This document shows positions 29,169 to 38,497 of a stretch of DNA of 64,000 nt, in pieces. The stretch covers positions 1,054,001-1,118,000 of the forward strand of contig NZ_CP026101.1 of the NCBI RefSeq assembly GCF_002902945.1, in the 5' to 3' direction. The notes below the pieces were generated by a model, which had not been told where the DNA came from, searched no databases, and saw nothing but the letters and a program-made list of their open reading frames with translations. Made by a program: the position numbers and the translations under genes. The stretch comes from Paraburkholderia caribensis (GTDB taxonomy: Bacteria; Pseudomonadota; Gammaproteobacteria; Burkholderiales; Burkholderiaceae). How positions within the stretch are numbered: position 1 is the first letter of the stretch; every line of letters starts with the position of its first letter.

Positions 29169-31061
29169 TTGAACAACAACATGTTTTCGAAAGCAGCAGT
29201 GTGGCTGGTTATCGCACTGGTGCTGTTTACGGTGTTCAAGCAGTTCGACAAGCCCCGTGTCCAGGAAGGCGTTTCGTATTCGCAGTTCATGGACGACGCG
29301 AAAAGCGGCAAGGTCAAGAGCGTGATCGTTCAAGGGCGCAACCTCACGGTGACGCCTGCCGACGGTCAGAAGTATCAGATCGTGTCGCCGGGCGACATCT
29401 GGATGGTCGGCGACCTGATGAAGTATGGCGTGCAGGTCAGCGGCAAGGCGGATGACGAGCCGAACGCGCTGGTGTCCGCGCTGTATTACCTCGGGCCAAC
29501 CATTCTGATCATCGGGTTCTGGTTCTACATGATGAGACAGATGCAGGGAGGCGGGAAAGGCGGTGCCTTCTCGTTCGGTAAATCCCGTGCGCGTCTGATC
29601 GATGAGAACAACAACGCAATCAACTTCTCGGATGTCGCCGGCTGCGACGAGGCCAAGGAAGAAGTGTCCGAACTGGTCGACTTCCTGCGCGATCCGCAGA
29701 AGTTCCAGAAGCTGGGCGGTCGCATTCCACGCGGCGTGCTGCTGGTCGGTCCGCCGGGAACCGGTAAGACGCTGCTCGCGCGCGCTATCGCGGGCGAGGC
29801 GAAGGTGCCGTTCTTCAGCATTTCCGGTTCGGACTTCGTCGAAATGTTCGTCGGTGTAGGTGCGGCTCGCGTGCGCGACATGTTCGAGCAGGCGAAGAAG
29901 CATGCGCCTTGCATCGTGTTCATCGACGAAATCGACGCGGTTGGCCGTCATCGTGGCGCCGGTATGGGCGGCGGCAATGACGAGCGCGAGCAGACGTTGA
30001 ACCAGATGCTGGTCGAGATGGACGGCTTCGAGGCGAACTCGGGCGTGATCGTGATCGCTGCGACGAACCGTTCGGACGTGCTGGACAAGGCGCTGCTCCG
30101 TCCGGGCCGTTTCGACCGTCAGGTGTACGTCGGTCTGCCCGATATCCGTGGTCGCGAGCACATCATGAAGGTGCACCTGCGCAAGGTGCCGATCGCGAAC
30201 GACGTCGACGCGGCAGTGATCGCGCGTGGCACGCCGGGCTTCTCGGGCGCCGATCTGGCGAACCTCGTGAACGAAGCGGCGCTGTTCGCCGCGCGTCGCG
30301 GCAAGCGCATCGTCGAAATGCAGGACTTCGAGGACGCGAAGGACAAGATCTTCATGGGTCCGGAGCGCAAGTCGGCCGTGATCCGCGAAGACGCGAAGCG
30401 CGCGACGGCTTACCACGAGTCGGGCCATGCGGTGATCGCCAAGCTGTTGCCGAAGGCGGACCCGGTGCACAAGGTCACGATCATCCCGCGCGGCCGTGCG
30501 TTGGGCGTGACGTGGCAGTTGCCGGAGCACGACAACGAAACGTATTCGAAGGATTACCTGCTCGACCGTCTGGCCATCCTGTTCGGCGGACGCGTGGCGG
30601 AAGAGCTGTTCCTGAACCTGATCAGCACGGGCGCATCCGACGACTTCAACAAGGCGACGGCCACGGCGCGCGCCATGGTGGCTCGCTTCGGCATGACGGA
30701 CGCGTTGGGACCGATGGTCTACGTCGACGACGAGAACGATGCGTCGCCGTTCGGCCGGGGCTTTACGCGCACCATTTCGGAAGCGACGCAGCAGAAGGTC
30801 GACGCGGAAATCCGTCGCGTGCTGGACGACCAGTACAACCTCGCAAGGCGTCTGCTCGACGAGAACCGCGACAAGGTCGAGGCGATGACCGCCGCGCTGA
30901 TGGAGTGGGAAACGATCGACGCCGATCAGATCAACGACATCATGGCTGGCCGTCCGCCGCGCTCGCCGAAGAGCTCGCCGTCGCCTGGCGATGCATCATC
31001 GGGTGGCAGCAGCCCCGGCGCGGAAGTGAAGCCGGGCAGCGCGACCGCACCGGCTACCTGA
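29169..31061 (+). CDS. ftsH: ATP-dependent zinc metalloprotease FtsH, TTG start
   Basis: FtsH is the essential membrane AAA protease that degrades sigma-32, LpxC and misassembled membrane proteins. Two transmembrane segments (residues about 8-24 and 104-122) flank the periplasmic domain. Walker A GPPGTGKT starts at residue 194, Walker B IVFIDEIDAVG and SRH NRSDVLDKALLRPGRFDR follow, and the zinc site HESGH is at 416-420. The start is TTG at 29169, seven bases after AAGGAG (29156-29161), giving MNNNMFSKAAV; an ATG at 29181 has no comparable ribosome binding site. 630 residues. Confidence 0.97.
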   Translation: MNNNMFSKAAVWLVIALVLFTVFKQFDKPRVQEGVSYSQFMDDAKSGKVKSVIVQGRNLTVTPADGQKYQIVSPGDIWMVGDLMKYGVQVSGKADDEPNALVSALYYLGPTILIIGFWFYMMRQMQGGGKGGAFSFGKSRARLIDENNNAINFSDVAGCDEAKEEVSELVDFLRDPQKFQKLGGRIPRGVLLVGPPGTGKTLLARAIAGEAKVPFFSISGSDFVEMFVGVGAARVRDMFEQAKKHAPCIVFIDEIDAVGRHRGAGMGGGNDEREQTLNQMLVEMDGFEANSGVIVIAATNRSDVLDKALLRPGRFDRQVYVGLPDIRGREHIMKVHLRKVPIANDVDAAVIARGTPGFSGADLANLVNEAALFAARRGKRIVEMQDFEDAKDKIFMGPERKSAVIREDAKRATAYHESGHAVIAKLLPKADPVHKVTIIPRGRALGVTWQLPEHDNETYSKDYLLDRLAILFGGRVAEELFLNLISTGASDDFNKATATARAMVARFGMTDALGPMVYVDDENDASPFGRGFTRTISEATQQKVDAEIRRVLDDQYNLARRLLDENRDKVEAMTAALMEWETIDADQINDIMAGRPPRSPKSSPSPGDASSGGSSPGAEVKPGSATAPAT

Positions 31062-31081
31062 TGATCGGTTAAAGGTGTTTT

Positions 31082-31117
31082 ACGGGCCGGTGTGTTTTCA
31101 CACCGGCCCGTTTTCAT
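31082..31117 (+). terminator. rho-independent terminator after ftsH
   Basis: ACGGGCCGGTGTG pairs with CACACCGGCCCGT around TTTT, followed by TTTCATTTC. It lies 20 bp after the ftsH stop, so folP is likely transcribed separately. Confidence 0.92.
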
Positions 31118-31195
31118 TTCTAATGCTGTCTAATCGCGATGCAGACGTTTCGCGATCGTCCCTAATCCTTCGCCTTTGTCGTACGGTCCAGTCTC

Positions 31196-32080
31196 GTGTC
31201 AAACGCCCATTCCCCGCTTTATCCCATTCCCGAGCCGATGCAATGCGGCCGTTTCACCTTTACGTTCGAACGCCCGCTCGTGATGGGCATTCTGAATGTG
31301 ACGCCCGATTCGTTTTCCGACGGCGGTCTGTATGCGGAGCCCAGCAAGGCGCGGCGGCAGGCGGAACTGATGCTGGCCGAAGGCGCCGACATCATCGACA
31401 TCGGCGGCGAGTCGACGCGGCCCGGCGCGCCGCCCGTACCGCTCGAAGACGAACTGGATCGCGTGATCCCGCTCGTCAAGGAGCTGAGCGACGCAGGCAT
31501 TCCCGTGTCCGTCGACACTTACAAACCTGAAGTTATGCGCCATGCGCTGGCAGCCGGCGCTGATCTGATCAATGATATCTGGGGCTTCAGGATGCCCGGC
31601 GCGATCGAAGCGGTGAAGGACAGCCAGTGTGGTCTGTGCGTGATGCATATGCTCGGCGAACCGCAGACGATGCAGGCCGGCGAGCCCGCCTACGCGGACG
31701 TGGTCGCGGAGATTCGCGCCTTCCTCGACGAACGTGTCAATACGCTCATGGGCGCAGGTGTTGCAAAAAATCGTATCTGCGTCGATCCAGGATTCGGATT
31801 TGGCAAGACGGTCGAGCATAATTACGCGCTGCTCGCTCACTTGCCTGAGACCGCACCTATAGTCGGCACGCCGCTGCCGATTCTCGCGGGCATGTCGCGC
31901 AAGTCGATGCTGGGCGCCGTCGTGCAGCGGCCGCCGCAGCAACGCGTGGTGGCGAGTGTCGCGGCGGCCGTGTGCGCGGCTGAACGCGGAGCGGCGATTA
32001 TCCGCGTGCATGACGTCGAGCAGACAGTGCAAGGACTACAGGTATGGGCAGCGATGCGCGACGCAGCGCTTCGCGGCTGA
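31196..32080 (+). CDS. folP: dihydropteroate synthase
   Basis: FolP condenses p-aminobenzoate with dihydropterin pyrophosphate in folate synthesis; it is the sulfonamide target. The two signature stretches are VMGILNVTPDSFSDGG and GADIIDIGGESTRPGA; the later DVSGG-equivalent reads LINDIWGF, with GFGFGKTVEHN and a terminal RVHDVEQT. The GTG at 31196 gives 294 residues; an ATG at 31238 (MQCGRFTFTF) is a realistic alternative. It is followed by glmM after 28 bp, the widely conserved folP-glmM pair. Confidence 0.95.
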   Translation: MSNAHSPLYPIPEPMQCGRFTFTFERPLVMGILNVTPDSFSDGGLYAEPSKARRQAELMLAEGADIIDIGGESTRPGAPPVPLEDELDRVIPLVKELSDAGIPVSVDTYKPEVMRHALAAGADLINDIWGFRMPGAIEAVKDSQCGLCVMHMLGEPQTMQAGEPAYADVVAEIRAFLDERVNTLMGAGVAKNRICVDPGFGFGKTVEHNYALLAHLPETAPIVGTPLPILAGMSRKSMLGAVVQRPPQQRVVASVAAAVCAAERGAAIIRVHDVEQTVQGLQVWAAMRDAALRG

Positions 32081-32108
32081 TTTCCACGGGTGGGAGGACA
32101 ATTCCAAT

Positions 32109-33467
32109 ATGGCACGTCGATATTTCGGAACGGATGGGATTCGGGGCAAGGTCGGCGAAGCGCCGATCACGCCTGACTTTGTGCTGCGGCTCGGCTATGC
32201 AGCCGGCAAGGTGCTCGCGGGCGCCGACACCTGGGCGAATACGGGCAAGCGGCCTACGGTGCTGATCGGCAAGGACACGCGTGTCTCGGGCTACATGCTC
32301 GAAGCGGCGCTGGAATCGGGCTTCTCGGCGGCGGGCGTCGACGTGATGCTGGCGGGGCCGATGCCGACGCCGGGTGTCGCGTATCTGACGCGCGCGCTGC
32401 GTCTTGCGGCGGGCGTCGTGATCAGCGCATCGCACAATCCGTACTACGACAACGGCATCAAGTTCTTCTCCGCCGACGGCAACAAGCTGCCGGACGAAGT
32501 CGAACTGCAAATCGAGGAGCAACTGGACAAGCCGCTTGATTGCGCGCCGTCCGAGCGCCTTGGCAAGGCGCGACGTCTGGACGACGCGGCAGGCCGTTAC
32601 ATCGAGTTCTGCAAGAGCACCTTCCCGCAAGCGTTCGATCTGCGCGGCATGAAGCTGGTCGTCGATTGCGCGCACGGCGCTGCGTACGACGTCGCGCCGC
32701 AAGTGTTCCATGAGCTCGGCGCGGACGTGATCACGATCGGCGTGTCGCCGAACGGCTTCAACATCAACGACGGCGTCGGCGCGACGGCACCCGACGCGCT
32801 CGTGCGTGCGGTGCGCGCGAACAAGGCCGATTTGGGCATTGCGCTCGACGGCGACGCCGACCGCCTGCAGGTCGTCGACGCGAACGGGCGGCTCTACAAC
32901 GGCGACGAGCTGCTGTACGTGCTGGTGCAGGACCGGATCGCGACGCAGGGCAAGGTCGAAGGCGCAGTCGGTACGCTGATGACCAATATGGCTGTCGAAG
33001 TGGCGCTGAAGAAGGCGGGCGTGCAGTTCGTGCGCGCCGCCGTCGGCGACCGCTACGTGCTGGAACAACTGCGCGAGCATGGCTGGGAGCTGGGCGCGGA
33101 AGGCTCGGGCCACATCCTGTCGCTGGATCGCCATTCGACGGGCGACGGCATCGTTTCCGCGCTGCTGGTGCTGGCAGCAATGCAACGCAGCGGCCGTTCG
33201 CTCGAGCAGCTGCTCGAAGGCGTCAATCTGTTCCCGCAGAAGCTGATCAACGTGCGGATGCAGCCGGGCGCGGACTGGAAGAGCAGCGACGCGATTCGTC
33301 GCGCGATCAGCGAGGCGGAGGGCGCGCTCGACGGCAGCGGTCGCGTGCTGATTCGCGCGTCGGGCACCGAGCCTGTCCTGCGCGTGATGGTCGAGGCTGC
33401 GCAGGAAAAGGACGCCGTGCGCCACGCCGAAAGGATCGCCGACGTCGTCAAGCAGGCGACGACCTGA
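32109..33467 (+). CDS. glmM: phosphoglucosamine mutase
   Basis: GlmM interconverts glucosamine 6-phosphate and glucosamine 1-phosphate for UDP-GlcNAc and cell-wall synthesis. The start MARRYFGTDGIRGKVG is canonical. The phosphorylated active-site serine is Ser108 in VISASHNPYYDNG; the metal loop is ALDGDADR and the phosphate-binding loop RASGTEPVLRVMVE. 452 residues, normal length. GGGAGG lies 13 bases upstream of the ATG. Confidence 0.97.
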   Translation: MARRYFGTDGIRGKVGEAPITPDFVLRLGYAAGKVLAGADTWANTGKRPTVLIGKDTRVSGYMLEAALESGFSAAGVDVMLAGPMPTPGVAYLTRALRLAAGVVISASHNPYYDNGIKFFSADGNKLPDEVELQIEEQLDKPLDCAPSERLGKARRLDDAAGRYIEFCKSTFPQAFDLRGMKLVVDCAHGAAYDVAPQVFHELGADVITIGVSPNGFNINDGVGATAPDALVRAVRANKADLGIALDGDADRLQVVDANGRLYNGDELLYVLVQDRIATQGKVEGAVGTLMTNMAVEVALKKAGVQFVRAAVGDRYVLEQLREHGWELGAEGSGHILSLDRHSTGDGIVSALLVLAAMQRSGRSLEQLLEGVNLFPQKLINVRMQPGADWKSSDAIRRAISEAEGALDGSGRVLIRASGTEPVLRVMVEAAQEKDAVRHAERIADVVKQATT

Positions 33468-33494
33468 TCGCGACAACAGCGTTTCAACGACGAG

Positions 33495-33522
33495 AAGGGC
33501 GGCGCTATGCCGCCCTTTTTTA
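33495..33522 (+). terminator. rho-independent terminator after glmM
   Basis: AAGGGCGGC and GCCGCCCTT pair around a five-base loop and are followed by TTTTT. It separates folP-glmM from the pst operon. Confidence 0.92.
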
Positions 33523-33657
33523 CGCAGCCGTTCCATTGCGCGCCAGAGCCCGCAAACGTTCGCGACAGGCCGATTTCAAGCGAAAACCATCCATTCAAAG
33601 CGCATCTGCTTCTGTAGTAGAAACCCTTAGATAGTGCCTTTCACGGCCGTAATAAGA

Positions 33658-33696
33658 CTGTCACGGGAAGTTCACGATAAGTCACATGACTGTCAC
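33658..33696 (+). promoter_or_regulatory. two tandem Pho boxes upstream of pstS
   Basis: Two 7-4-7 Pho boxes lie head to tail. The first, 33658-33675, reads CTGTCAC-GGGA-AGTTCAC; the second, 33679-33696, reads AAGTCAC-ATGA-CTGTCAC. The four TCAC cores recur at 11, 10 and 11 bp, matching binding of two PhoB dimers. They end 57 bp before the pstS ATG. Confidence 0.88.
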
Positions 33697-33752
33697 AATG
33701 GGCCACTATTCTTCGCGGTGTCGTTGCACACGCTCACAACCACGGAGAAAAC

Positions 33753-34784
33753 ATGAAACTGATGCAAACCGCGTTCGCTGGCATGGCTGGCGCTCTCTTC
33801 GCGATCGCAGCGCAAGCCGCCGATATCACCGGCGCGGGCAGCACCTTTGCAGCACCGATCTACACGAAGTGGGCAGATGCTTACCAGAAGACGGGCGGCG
33901 GCAAGGTCAACTATCAGGGCATCGGCTCGTCGGGCGGCGTCAAGCAGATCGTCGCGAAGACCGTTGACTTCGCGGGCTCGGACGCTCCGTTGAAGGACGA
34001 CGAACTCGCCAAGGAAGGCCTGTTCCAGTTCCCGACGGTGGTCGGCGGCGTGGTGCCCGTGATCAACGTGCCGGGCGTGAAGGCTGGCGAAATCACGCTG
34101 TCGGGCGAAGTGCTCGGCGACATCTACCTGGGCAAGGTCAAGAAGTGGAACGACCCGGCTATCGCCGCGCTGAACCCGAAGGTCAAGCTGCCGGATACGG
34201 ACATCGCCGTGGTCCGCCGCGCAGACGGCTCGGGCACGAGCTTCATCTGGACGAACTATCTTTCGAAGGTCAACCCCGAGTGGAAGTCGAAGATCGGTGA
34301 AGGTTCGACGGTCAACTGGCCGACGGGCACGGGCGGCAAGGGCAACGACGGCGTGGCGGCATTCGTGCAGCGTCTGCCGGGCGCGATCGGCTATGTGGAG
34401 TGGGCGTACGCGAAGCAAAACCACATGACCTACGTCGACCTGAAGAACTCGGCTGGCACGGTGGTCGAGCCGAAGACGGAAACGTTCAAGGCAGCGGCAG
34501 CCGGCGCAGACTGGTCGAAGTCGTTCTACCAGATCCTCACGAACGAGCCGGGCAAGAACGCATGGCCGATCGTCGGCGCGACGTTCGTGCTGCTGCACAC
34601 GACGCAGGAAAAGGGTCCGCAAGGCGCGGAAACGCTGAAGTTCTTCGACTGGGCGTTCAAGAACGGCGGCCAGGCCGCGAACGATCTGGACTACATCACG
34701 CTGCCGGAATCGGTCGTGTCGGAAATCAAGACGCAGTGGAAGGCTAAGGTCAAGGACGCATCGGGCAAGGCGCTTGCCGAGTAA
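33753..34784 (+). CDS. pstS: periplasmic phosphate-binding protein PstS
   Basis: PstS is the high-affinity phosphate receptor of the Pst ABC transporter and of the PhoR signalling complex. A signal peptide is clear (FAGMAGALFAIAAQAADI, cleavage after AQA). The mature start ITGAGSTFAAPIYTKWADAY, the GSGGGVK-type loop (IGSSGGVKQI), FAGSDAPL and RRADGSGTSFIWT are the phosphate-binding loops of the family. 343 residues. It is preceded by two Pho boxes and followed by a pair of hairpins before pstC. Confidence 0.97.
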   Translation: MKLMQTAFAGMAGALFAIAAQAADITGAGSTFAAPIYTKWADAYQKTGGGKVNYQGIGSSGGVKQIVAKTVDFAGSDAPLKDDELAKEGLFQFPTVVGGVVPVINVPGVKAGEITLSGEVLGDIYLGKVKKWNDPAIAALNPKVKLPDTDIAVVRRADGSGTSFIWTNYLSKVNPEWKSKIGEGSTVNWPTGTGGKGNDGVAAFVQRLPGAIGYVEWAYAKQNHMTYVDLKNSAGTVVEPKTETFKAAAAGADWSKSFYQILTNEPGKNAWPIVGATFVLLHTTQEKGPQGAETLKFFDWAFKNGGQAANDLDYITLPESVVSEIKTQWKAKVKDASGKALAE

Positions 34785-34823
34785 TCCTCGACTTGCAGCA
34801 ACAGCGGGTAAAAGCAGCAAGCA

Positions 34824-34889
34824 CCGCGCGCATGACATCTGGATGATGCGCGCGGGCCGGCCGCCCGGCTTCGGTGAAGCCCGGCGGCC
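34824..34889 (+). repeat. two adjacent hairpins between pstS and pstC
   Basis: The first hairpin (34824-34855) has a perfect 10-bp stem, CCGCGCGCAT with ATGCGCGCGG. The second (34859-34889) has stems GGCCGCC/GGCGGCC and GGCTTC/GAAGCC with one unpaired C on each side. Neither is followed by a T-run. In pst operons such structures can protect the pstS message and lower expression of the downstream permease genes; that role here is inference. Confidence 0.6.
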
Positions 34890-34948
34890 ATCGTTCTGGC
34901 CGTCTGGCATACGCCATGCGGCAACCGGAAACAGGTTTATCAGCTCCC

Positions 34949-35947
34949 ATGTCCGACCTCCCTCTCACTTCTGACGCGGCCCGGTCGACTCCGCCCGGAA
35001 GCACGACGCAGAAAGCGCCCAGCCGCGCGGGCGACGTCATTTTCGGCGGCATTGCGCGGCTTTCCGCCATCGTCACGCTACTGCTGCTTGGCGGCATCAT
35101 CGTGTCGTTGATCGTCGCTTCGCTGCCGACGATCCAGAAATTCGGCCTCGCTTTCCTGTGGACGGCCGACTGGGATCCACCTTCCGAGCAGTTCGGCGCG
35201 CTGGTGCCTATCTACGGCACGATTGCGACGTCGATCATTGCACTCATCATCGCGGTGCCCGTGAGTTTCGGCATCGCGCTTTTTCTGACCGAACTCTCGC
35301 CCGCCTGGCTGCGCCGGCCGCTCGGCATCGCGATCGAGCTGCTCGCCGCGATTCCGTCGATCGTCTACGGCATGTGGGGCCTGCTCGTGTTCGCGCCGAT
35401 CTTCGCCGAGTATTTCGAAAAGCCGCTCGGCAAGCTGCTCGGCGGCATGCCGATCATCGGCGCGCTGTTCAAGGGTCCGCCCATCGGCATCGGCATTTTG
35501 TGCGCGGGTGTCATTCTCGCGATCATGATCATTCCGTACATCGCCTCCGTGATGCGCGACGTGTTCGAAGTCACGCCCGTGCTGCTGAAAGAATCGGCGT
35601 ACGGCATCGGCTGCACGACCTGGGAAGTGATGTGGAGGATCGTTCTTCCGTTCACGAAGACGGGTGTGATCGGCGGCGTGATGCTCGGTCTTGGCCGCGC
35701 ACTCGGCGAGACGATGGCCGTCACGTTCGTGATCGGCAACACGAACCTGCTCGACAATGTGTCGCTGTTCTCGCCGGGTAACAGCATTACGTCGGCGCTC
35801 GCGAACGAGTTCGCGGAAGCCGCGCCCGGCCTGCATACGGCCGCGCTGATGGAACTCGGTCTGATCCTCTTCGTGATCACCTTCGTCGTGCTGGCGATTT
35901 CGAAGATCATGCTGTTACGCCTCGAGAAAGGGGAGGGCGCGAAATGA
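34949..35947 (+). CDS. pstC: phosphate ABC transporter permease PstC
   Basis: PstC is one of the two inner-membrane permease subunits of the Pst transporter. The 332-residue protein has about six membrane segments and the inner-membrane-component loop ESAYGIGCTTWEVMWRIVLPFTKTGVIGGVMLGLGRALGET, which contacts PstB. The ATG at 34949 (MSDLPLTSD) is chosen over upstream in-frame starts that have no similarity. Its stop overlaps the pstA start by four bases (ATGA), indicating coupled translation. Confidence 0.95.
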   Translation: MSDLPLTSDAARSTPPGSTTQKAPSRAGDVIFGGIARLSAIVTLLLLGGIIVSLIVASLPTIQKFGLAFLWTADWDPPSEQFGALVPIYGTIATSIIALIIAVPVSFGIALFLTELSPAWLRRPLGIAIELLAAIPSIVYGMWGLLVFAPIFAEYFEKPLGKLLGGMPIIGALFKGPPIGIGILCAGVILAIMIIPYIASVMRDVFEVTPVLLKESAYGIGCTTWEVMWRIVLPFTKTGVIGGVMLGLGRALGETMAVTFVIGNTNLLDNVSLFSPGNSITSALANEFAEAAPGLHTAALMELGLILFVITFVVLAISKIMLLRLEKGEGAK

Positions 35948-36840
35948 GCCAGTCCTCGTTGAACATGCCGGGCAGCACCGACAGCGCCGCGCTCGAAGCG
36001 ATGCGCACCCGGCTGCAAAAGCGCCGCAAGGTCACCAATGCGATTGCGCTGACCATGTCGCTCGCGGCGATGGCGTTCGGCCTTCTCTGGCTGGTGTGGA
36101 TTCTCTACACGACGCTGCGCCTCGGCGTCGGCGGTCTGTCGGTCGAACTGTTCACGCAATCGACGCCGCCGCCCAACACGGACGGCGGCGGTCTCGCGAA
36201 CGCGATCGTCGGCAGCCTGATGCTGGTCGTGATCGCCACGTTCGTCGGCACCCCCATCGGCATCATGGCGGGCGTGTATCTCGCCGAGTACGGCCAGAAG
36301 GGCTGGCTCGCGAGCATCACGCGCTTCATCAACGACATTCTGCTGTCGGCGCCGTCGATCGTCGTGGGTCTGTTCGTGTATGCGCTGGTCGTCGCGAAGA
36401 TGGGCCATTTCAGCGGCTGGGCGGGTGTGGTCTCGCTCGCGCTGCTGCAGATTCCCATTGTGATCCGCACGACGGAGAACATGCTGAAGCTCGTGCCGAA
36501 CGCACTGCGTGAAGCAGCCTTCGCGCTCGGCACGCCGAAGTGGAAGATGGTGCTGTCGATCACGCTGAAGGCCTCGGTGGCGGGCATCGTGACGGGCGTG
36601 TTGCTGGCCATCGCGCGTATCGCCGGCGAAACGGCGCCGCTGCTGTTCACGGCGCTGTCCAATCAATTCTTCACGCTGGACATGAATCAACCGGTTGCGA
36701 ACCTGCCGGTCACGATCTTCAAGTTCGCGATGAGCCCGTTTGCGCAGTGGCAATCGCTCGCGTGGGCCGGCGTCTTCCTGATCACGCTCGGAGTGTTGGG
36801 ACTCAACATTCTCGCGCGTACGATCTTCTCGAAAAAGTAA
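35944..36840 (+). CDS. pstA: phosphate ABC transporter permease PstA
   Basis: PstA is the second permease subunit. The 298-residue protein has six hydrophobic segments and the coupling loop EAAFALGTPKWKMVLSITLKASVAGIVTGVLLAIARIAGETAPLL. It overlaps pstC by four bases and is followed 15 bp later by pstB. Confidence 0.96.
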   Translation: MSQSSLNMPGSTDSAALEAMRTRLQKRRKVTNAIALTMSLAAMAFGLLWLVWILYTTLRLGVGGLSVELFTQSTPPPNTDGGGLANAIVGSLMLVVIATFVGTPIGIMAGVYLAEYGQKGWLASITRFINDILLSAPSIVVGLFVYALVVAKMGHFSGWAGVVSLALLQIPIVIRTTENMLKLVPNALREAAFALGTPKWKMVLSITLKASVAGIVTGVLLAIARIAGETAPLLFTALSNQFFTLDMNQPVANLPVTIFKFAMSPFAQWQSLAWAGVFLITLGVLGLNILARTIFSKK

Positions 36841-36855
36841 GGGCGGAGCGATCCG

Positions 36856-37704
36856 ATGAACATGGCAGAAAGTCACCTGAATCCCGTCGAACGCCCGGCG
36901 GCACCCGCCGGTTTCGACCCGGCGCAGAGCGGTCAAGCGGCAGCGCCCTCGCGTCCGAAGATCGAAGTCAACAACCTGAACTTCTTCTACAACAAGTATC
37001 ACGCGCTGAAGAACATCAACCTGCAGATTCCCGAAGGCAAGGTGACCGCATTCATCGGTCCGTCGGGTTGCGGCAAGTCGACGCTGCTGCGCACGTTCAA
37101 CAAGATGTACGCGCTCTATCCGGAGCAGCGCGCCGAAGGCGAAATCCTGATGGACGGCGAAAACCTGCTCACCACGAAGCGCGACATCTCGCTGCTGCGC
37201 GCGCGTATCGGCATGGTGTTCCAGAAGCCGACGCCGTTCCCGATGTCGATCTACGACAACATCGCGTTCGGCGTGAAGATGTTCGAAACGCTGTCGCGCT
37301 CGGAGATGGACGATCGCGTCGAATGGGCGCTGACCAAGGCGGCGCTGTGGAACGAAGTGAAGGACAAGCTGGGCCAGAGCGGCTACGGTCTGTCGGGCGG
37401 CCAGCAGCAGCGTCTGTGCATCGCGCGCGGCATTGCGATCCGTCCGGAAGTGCTGCTGCTCGACGAACCGTGCTCGGCGCTCGACCCGATTTCGACGGGT
37501 CGCATCGAAGAACTGATCGCGGAGCTCAAGAGCGACTATACGGTGGTGATCGTCACGCACAACATGCAGCAGGCGGCGCGTTGTTCGGACTACACTGCCT
37601 ATATGTACCTGGGCGAACTGATCGAATTCGGCGACACCGAAAAGATCTTCATCAAGCCGGTCCGCAAGGAAACGGAAGACTACATCACGGGCCGCTTCGG
37701 CTAA
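36856..37704 (+). CDS. pstB: phosphate ABC transporter ATPase PstB
   Basis: PstB powers phosphate import. Walker A is FIGPSGCGKST, the signature is YGLSGGQQQRLCIARGIA, Walker B is VLLLDEPCSALDPIS, and the H-loop is VIVTHNMQQAARCSDYTAYM, which is highly characteristic of PstB. It is 282 residues, with a short Ala/Pro-rich N-terminal extension. An in-frame ATG two codons later is an alternative start. Confidence 0.97.
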   Translation: MNMAESHLNPVERPAAPAGFDPAQSGQAAAPSRPKIEVNNLNFFYNKYHALKNINLQIPEGKVTAFIGPSGCGKSTLLRTFNKMYALYPEQRAEGEILMDGENLLTTKRDISLLRARIGMVFQKPTPFPMSIYDNIAFGVKMFETLSRSEMDDRVEWALTKAALWNEVKDKLGQSGYGLSGGQQQRLCIARGIAIRPEVLLLDEPCSALDPISTGRIEELIAELKSDYTVVIVTHNMQQAARCSDYTAYMYLGELIEFGDTEKIFIKPVRKETEDYITGRFG

Positions 37705-37735
37705 GCGCTGAGCGCACGAGCTTAGGGAGTACGAC

Positions 37736-38440
37736 ATGTCCGACAAACACCTGTCCAGCCAGTTCGACGCCGATCTGAACGCCGTGTCTTCGAAGGTGCT
37801 CGAAATGGGCGGCCTCGTCGAGGCGCAGATCGTCGCCGCGATGAACGCGCTGAACGAATTCGACATCGGTATCGCCGACCAGGTGATCGCCGCCGAAGAC
37901 CGTCTGAACCAGATGGAAGTCGAGATCGACGAAGAGTGCAGCAACATCATCGCGCGGCGTCAGCCGACGGCGCGCGACCTGCGTCTCGTGATGGCGATCT
38001 CGAAGACCATCACGAACCTCGAACGCGCCGGCGACGAAGCCGAGAAGATCGCCAAGCGCACCAAGCGTCTGTCGGAAGACGGCGCATCGCGCACGATCAA
38101 CATCGCCGAGATCAAGCTGTCGGGCGATATGGCCGTGAGCATCCTGCGCCGCGCGCTCGATGCGTTCGCGCGCCTCGACACCGTGGCTGCCGCGCAGATC
38201 GTGCGCGACGACAAGGCGATCGACGAGGAATTCCGTGCCTTCGTGCGCAAGCTGATTTCGTACATGACGGAAGATCCGCGCCTGATCTCCGTGGGGCTCG
38301 ACTTCCTGTTCATCGCGAAGGCGATCGAGCGGATCGGCGACCACTCGAAGAACATCGCCGAGTTCATCATCTACGTGGTGAAGGGCACGGACGTGCGCCA
38401 CATGGGCCGCGACGCGCTCGAACGCGAGGCGCTCAGCTGA
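37736..38440 (+). CDS. phoU: phosphate signalling protein PhoU
   Basis: PhoU links Pst transporter activity to PhoR and keeps the regulon off when phosphate is plentiful. Two PhoU repeats of three helices each are visible, with the metal-binding motifs EIDEECSNIIARRQPTARDLR and LISVGLDFLFIAKAIERIGDHSKNIAE (E/DxxxD pattern). 234 residues, normal length. It follows pstB after 31 bp. Confidence 0.96.
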   Translation: MSDKHLSSQFDADLNAVSSKVLEMGGLVEAQIVAAMNALNEFDIGIADQVIAAEDRLNQMEVEIDEECSNIIARRQPTARDLRLVMAISKTITNLERAGDEAEKIAKRTKRLSEDGASRTINIAEIKLSGDMAVSILRRALDAFARLDTVAAAQIVRDDKAIDEEFRAFVRKLISYMTEDPRLISVGLDFLFIAKAIERIGDHSKNIAEFIIYVVKGTDVRHMGRDALEREALS

Positions 38441-38497
38441 TCCGTCTGACGCACAGGCCAGACTTTTACACCGCATATCGTTTATCAAGAGGCGCCG

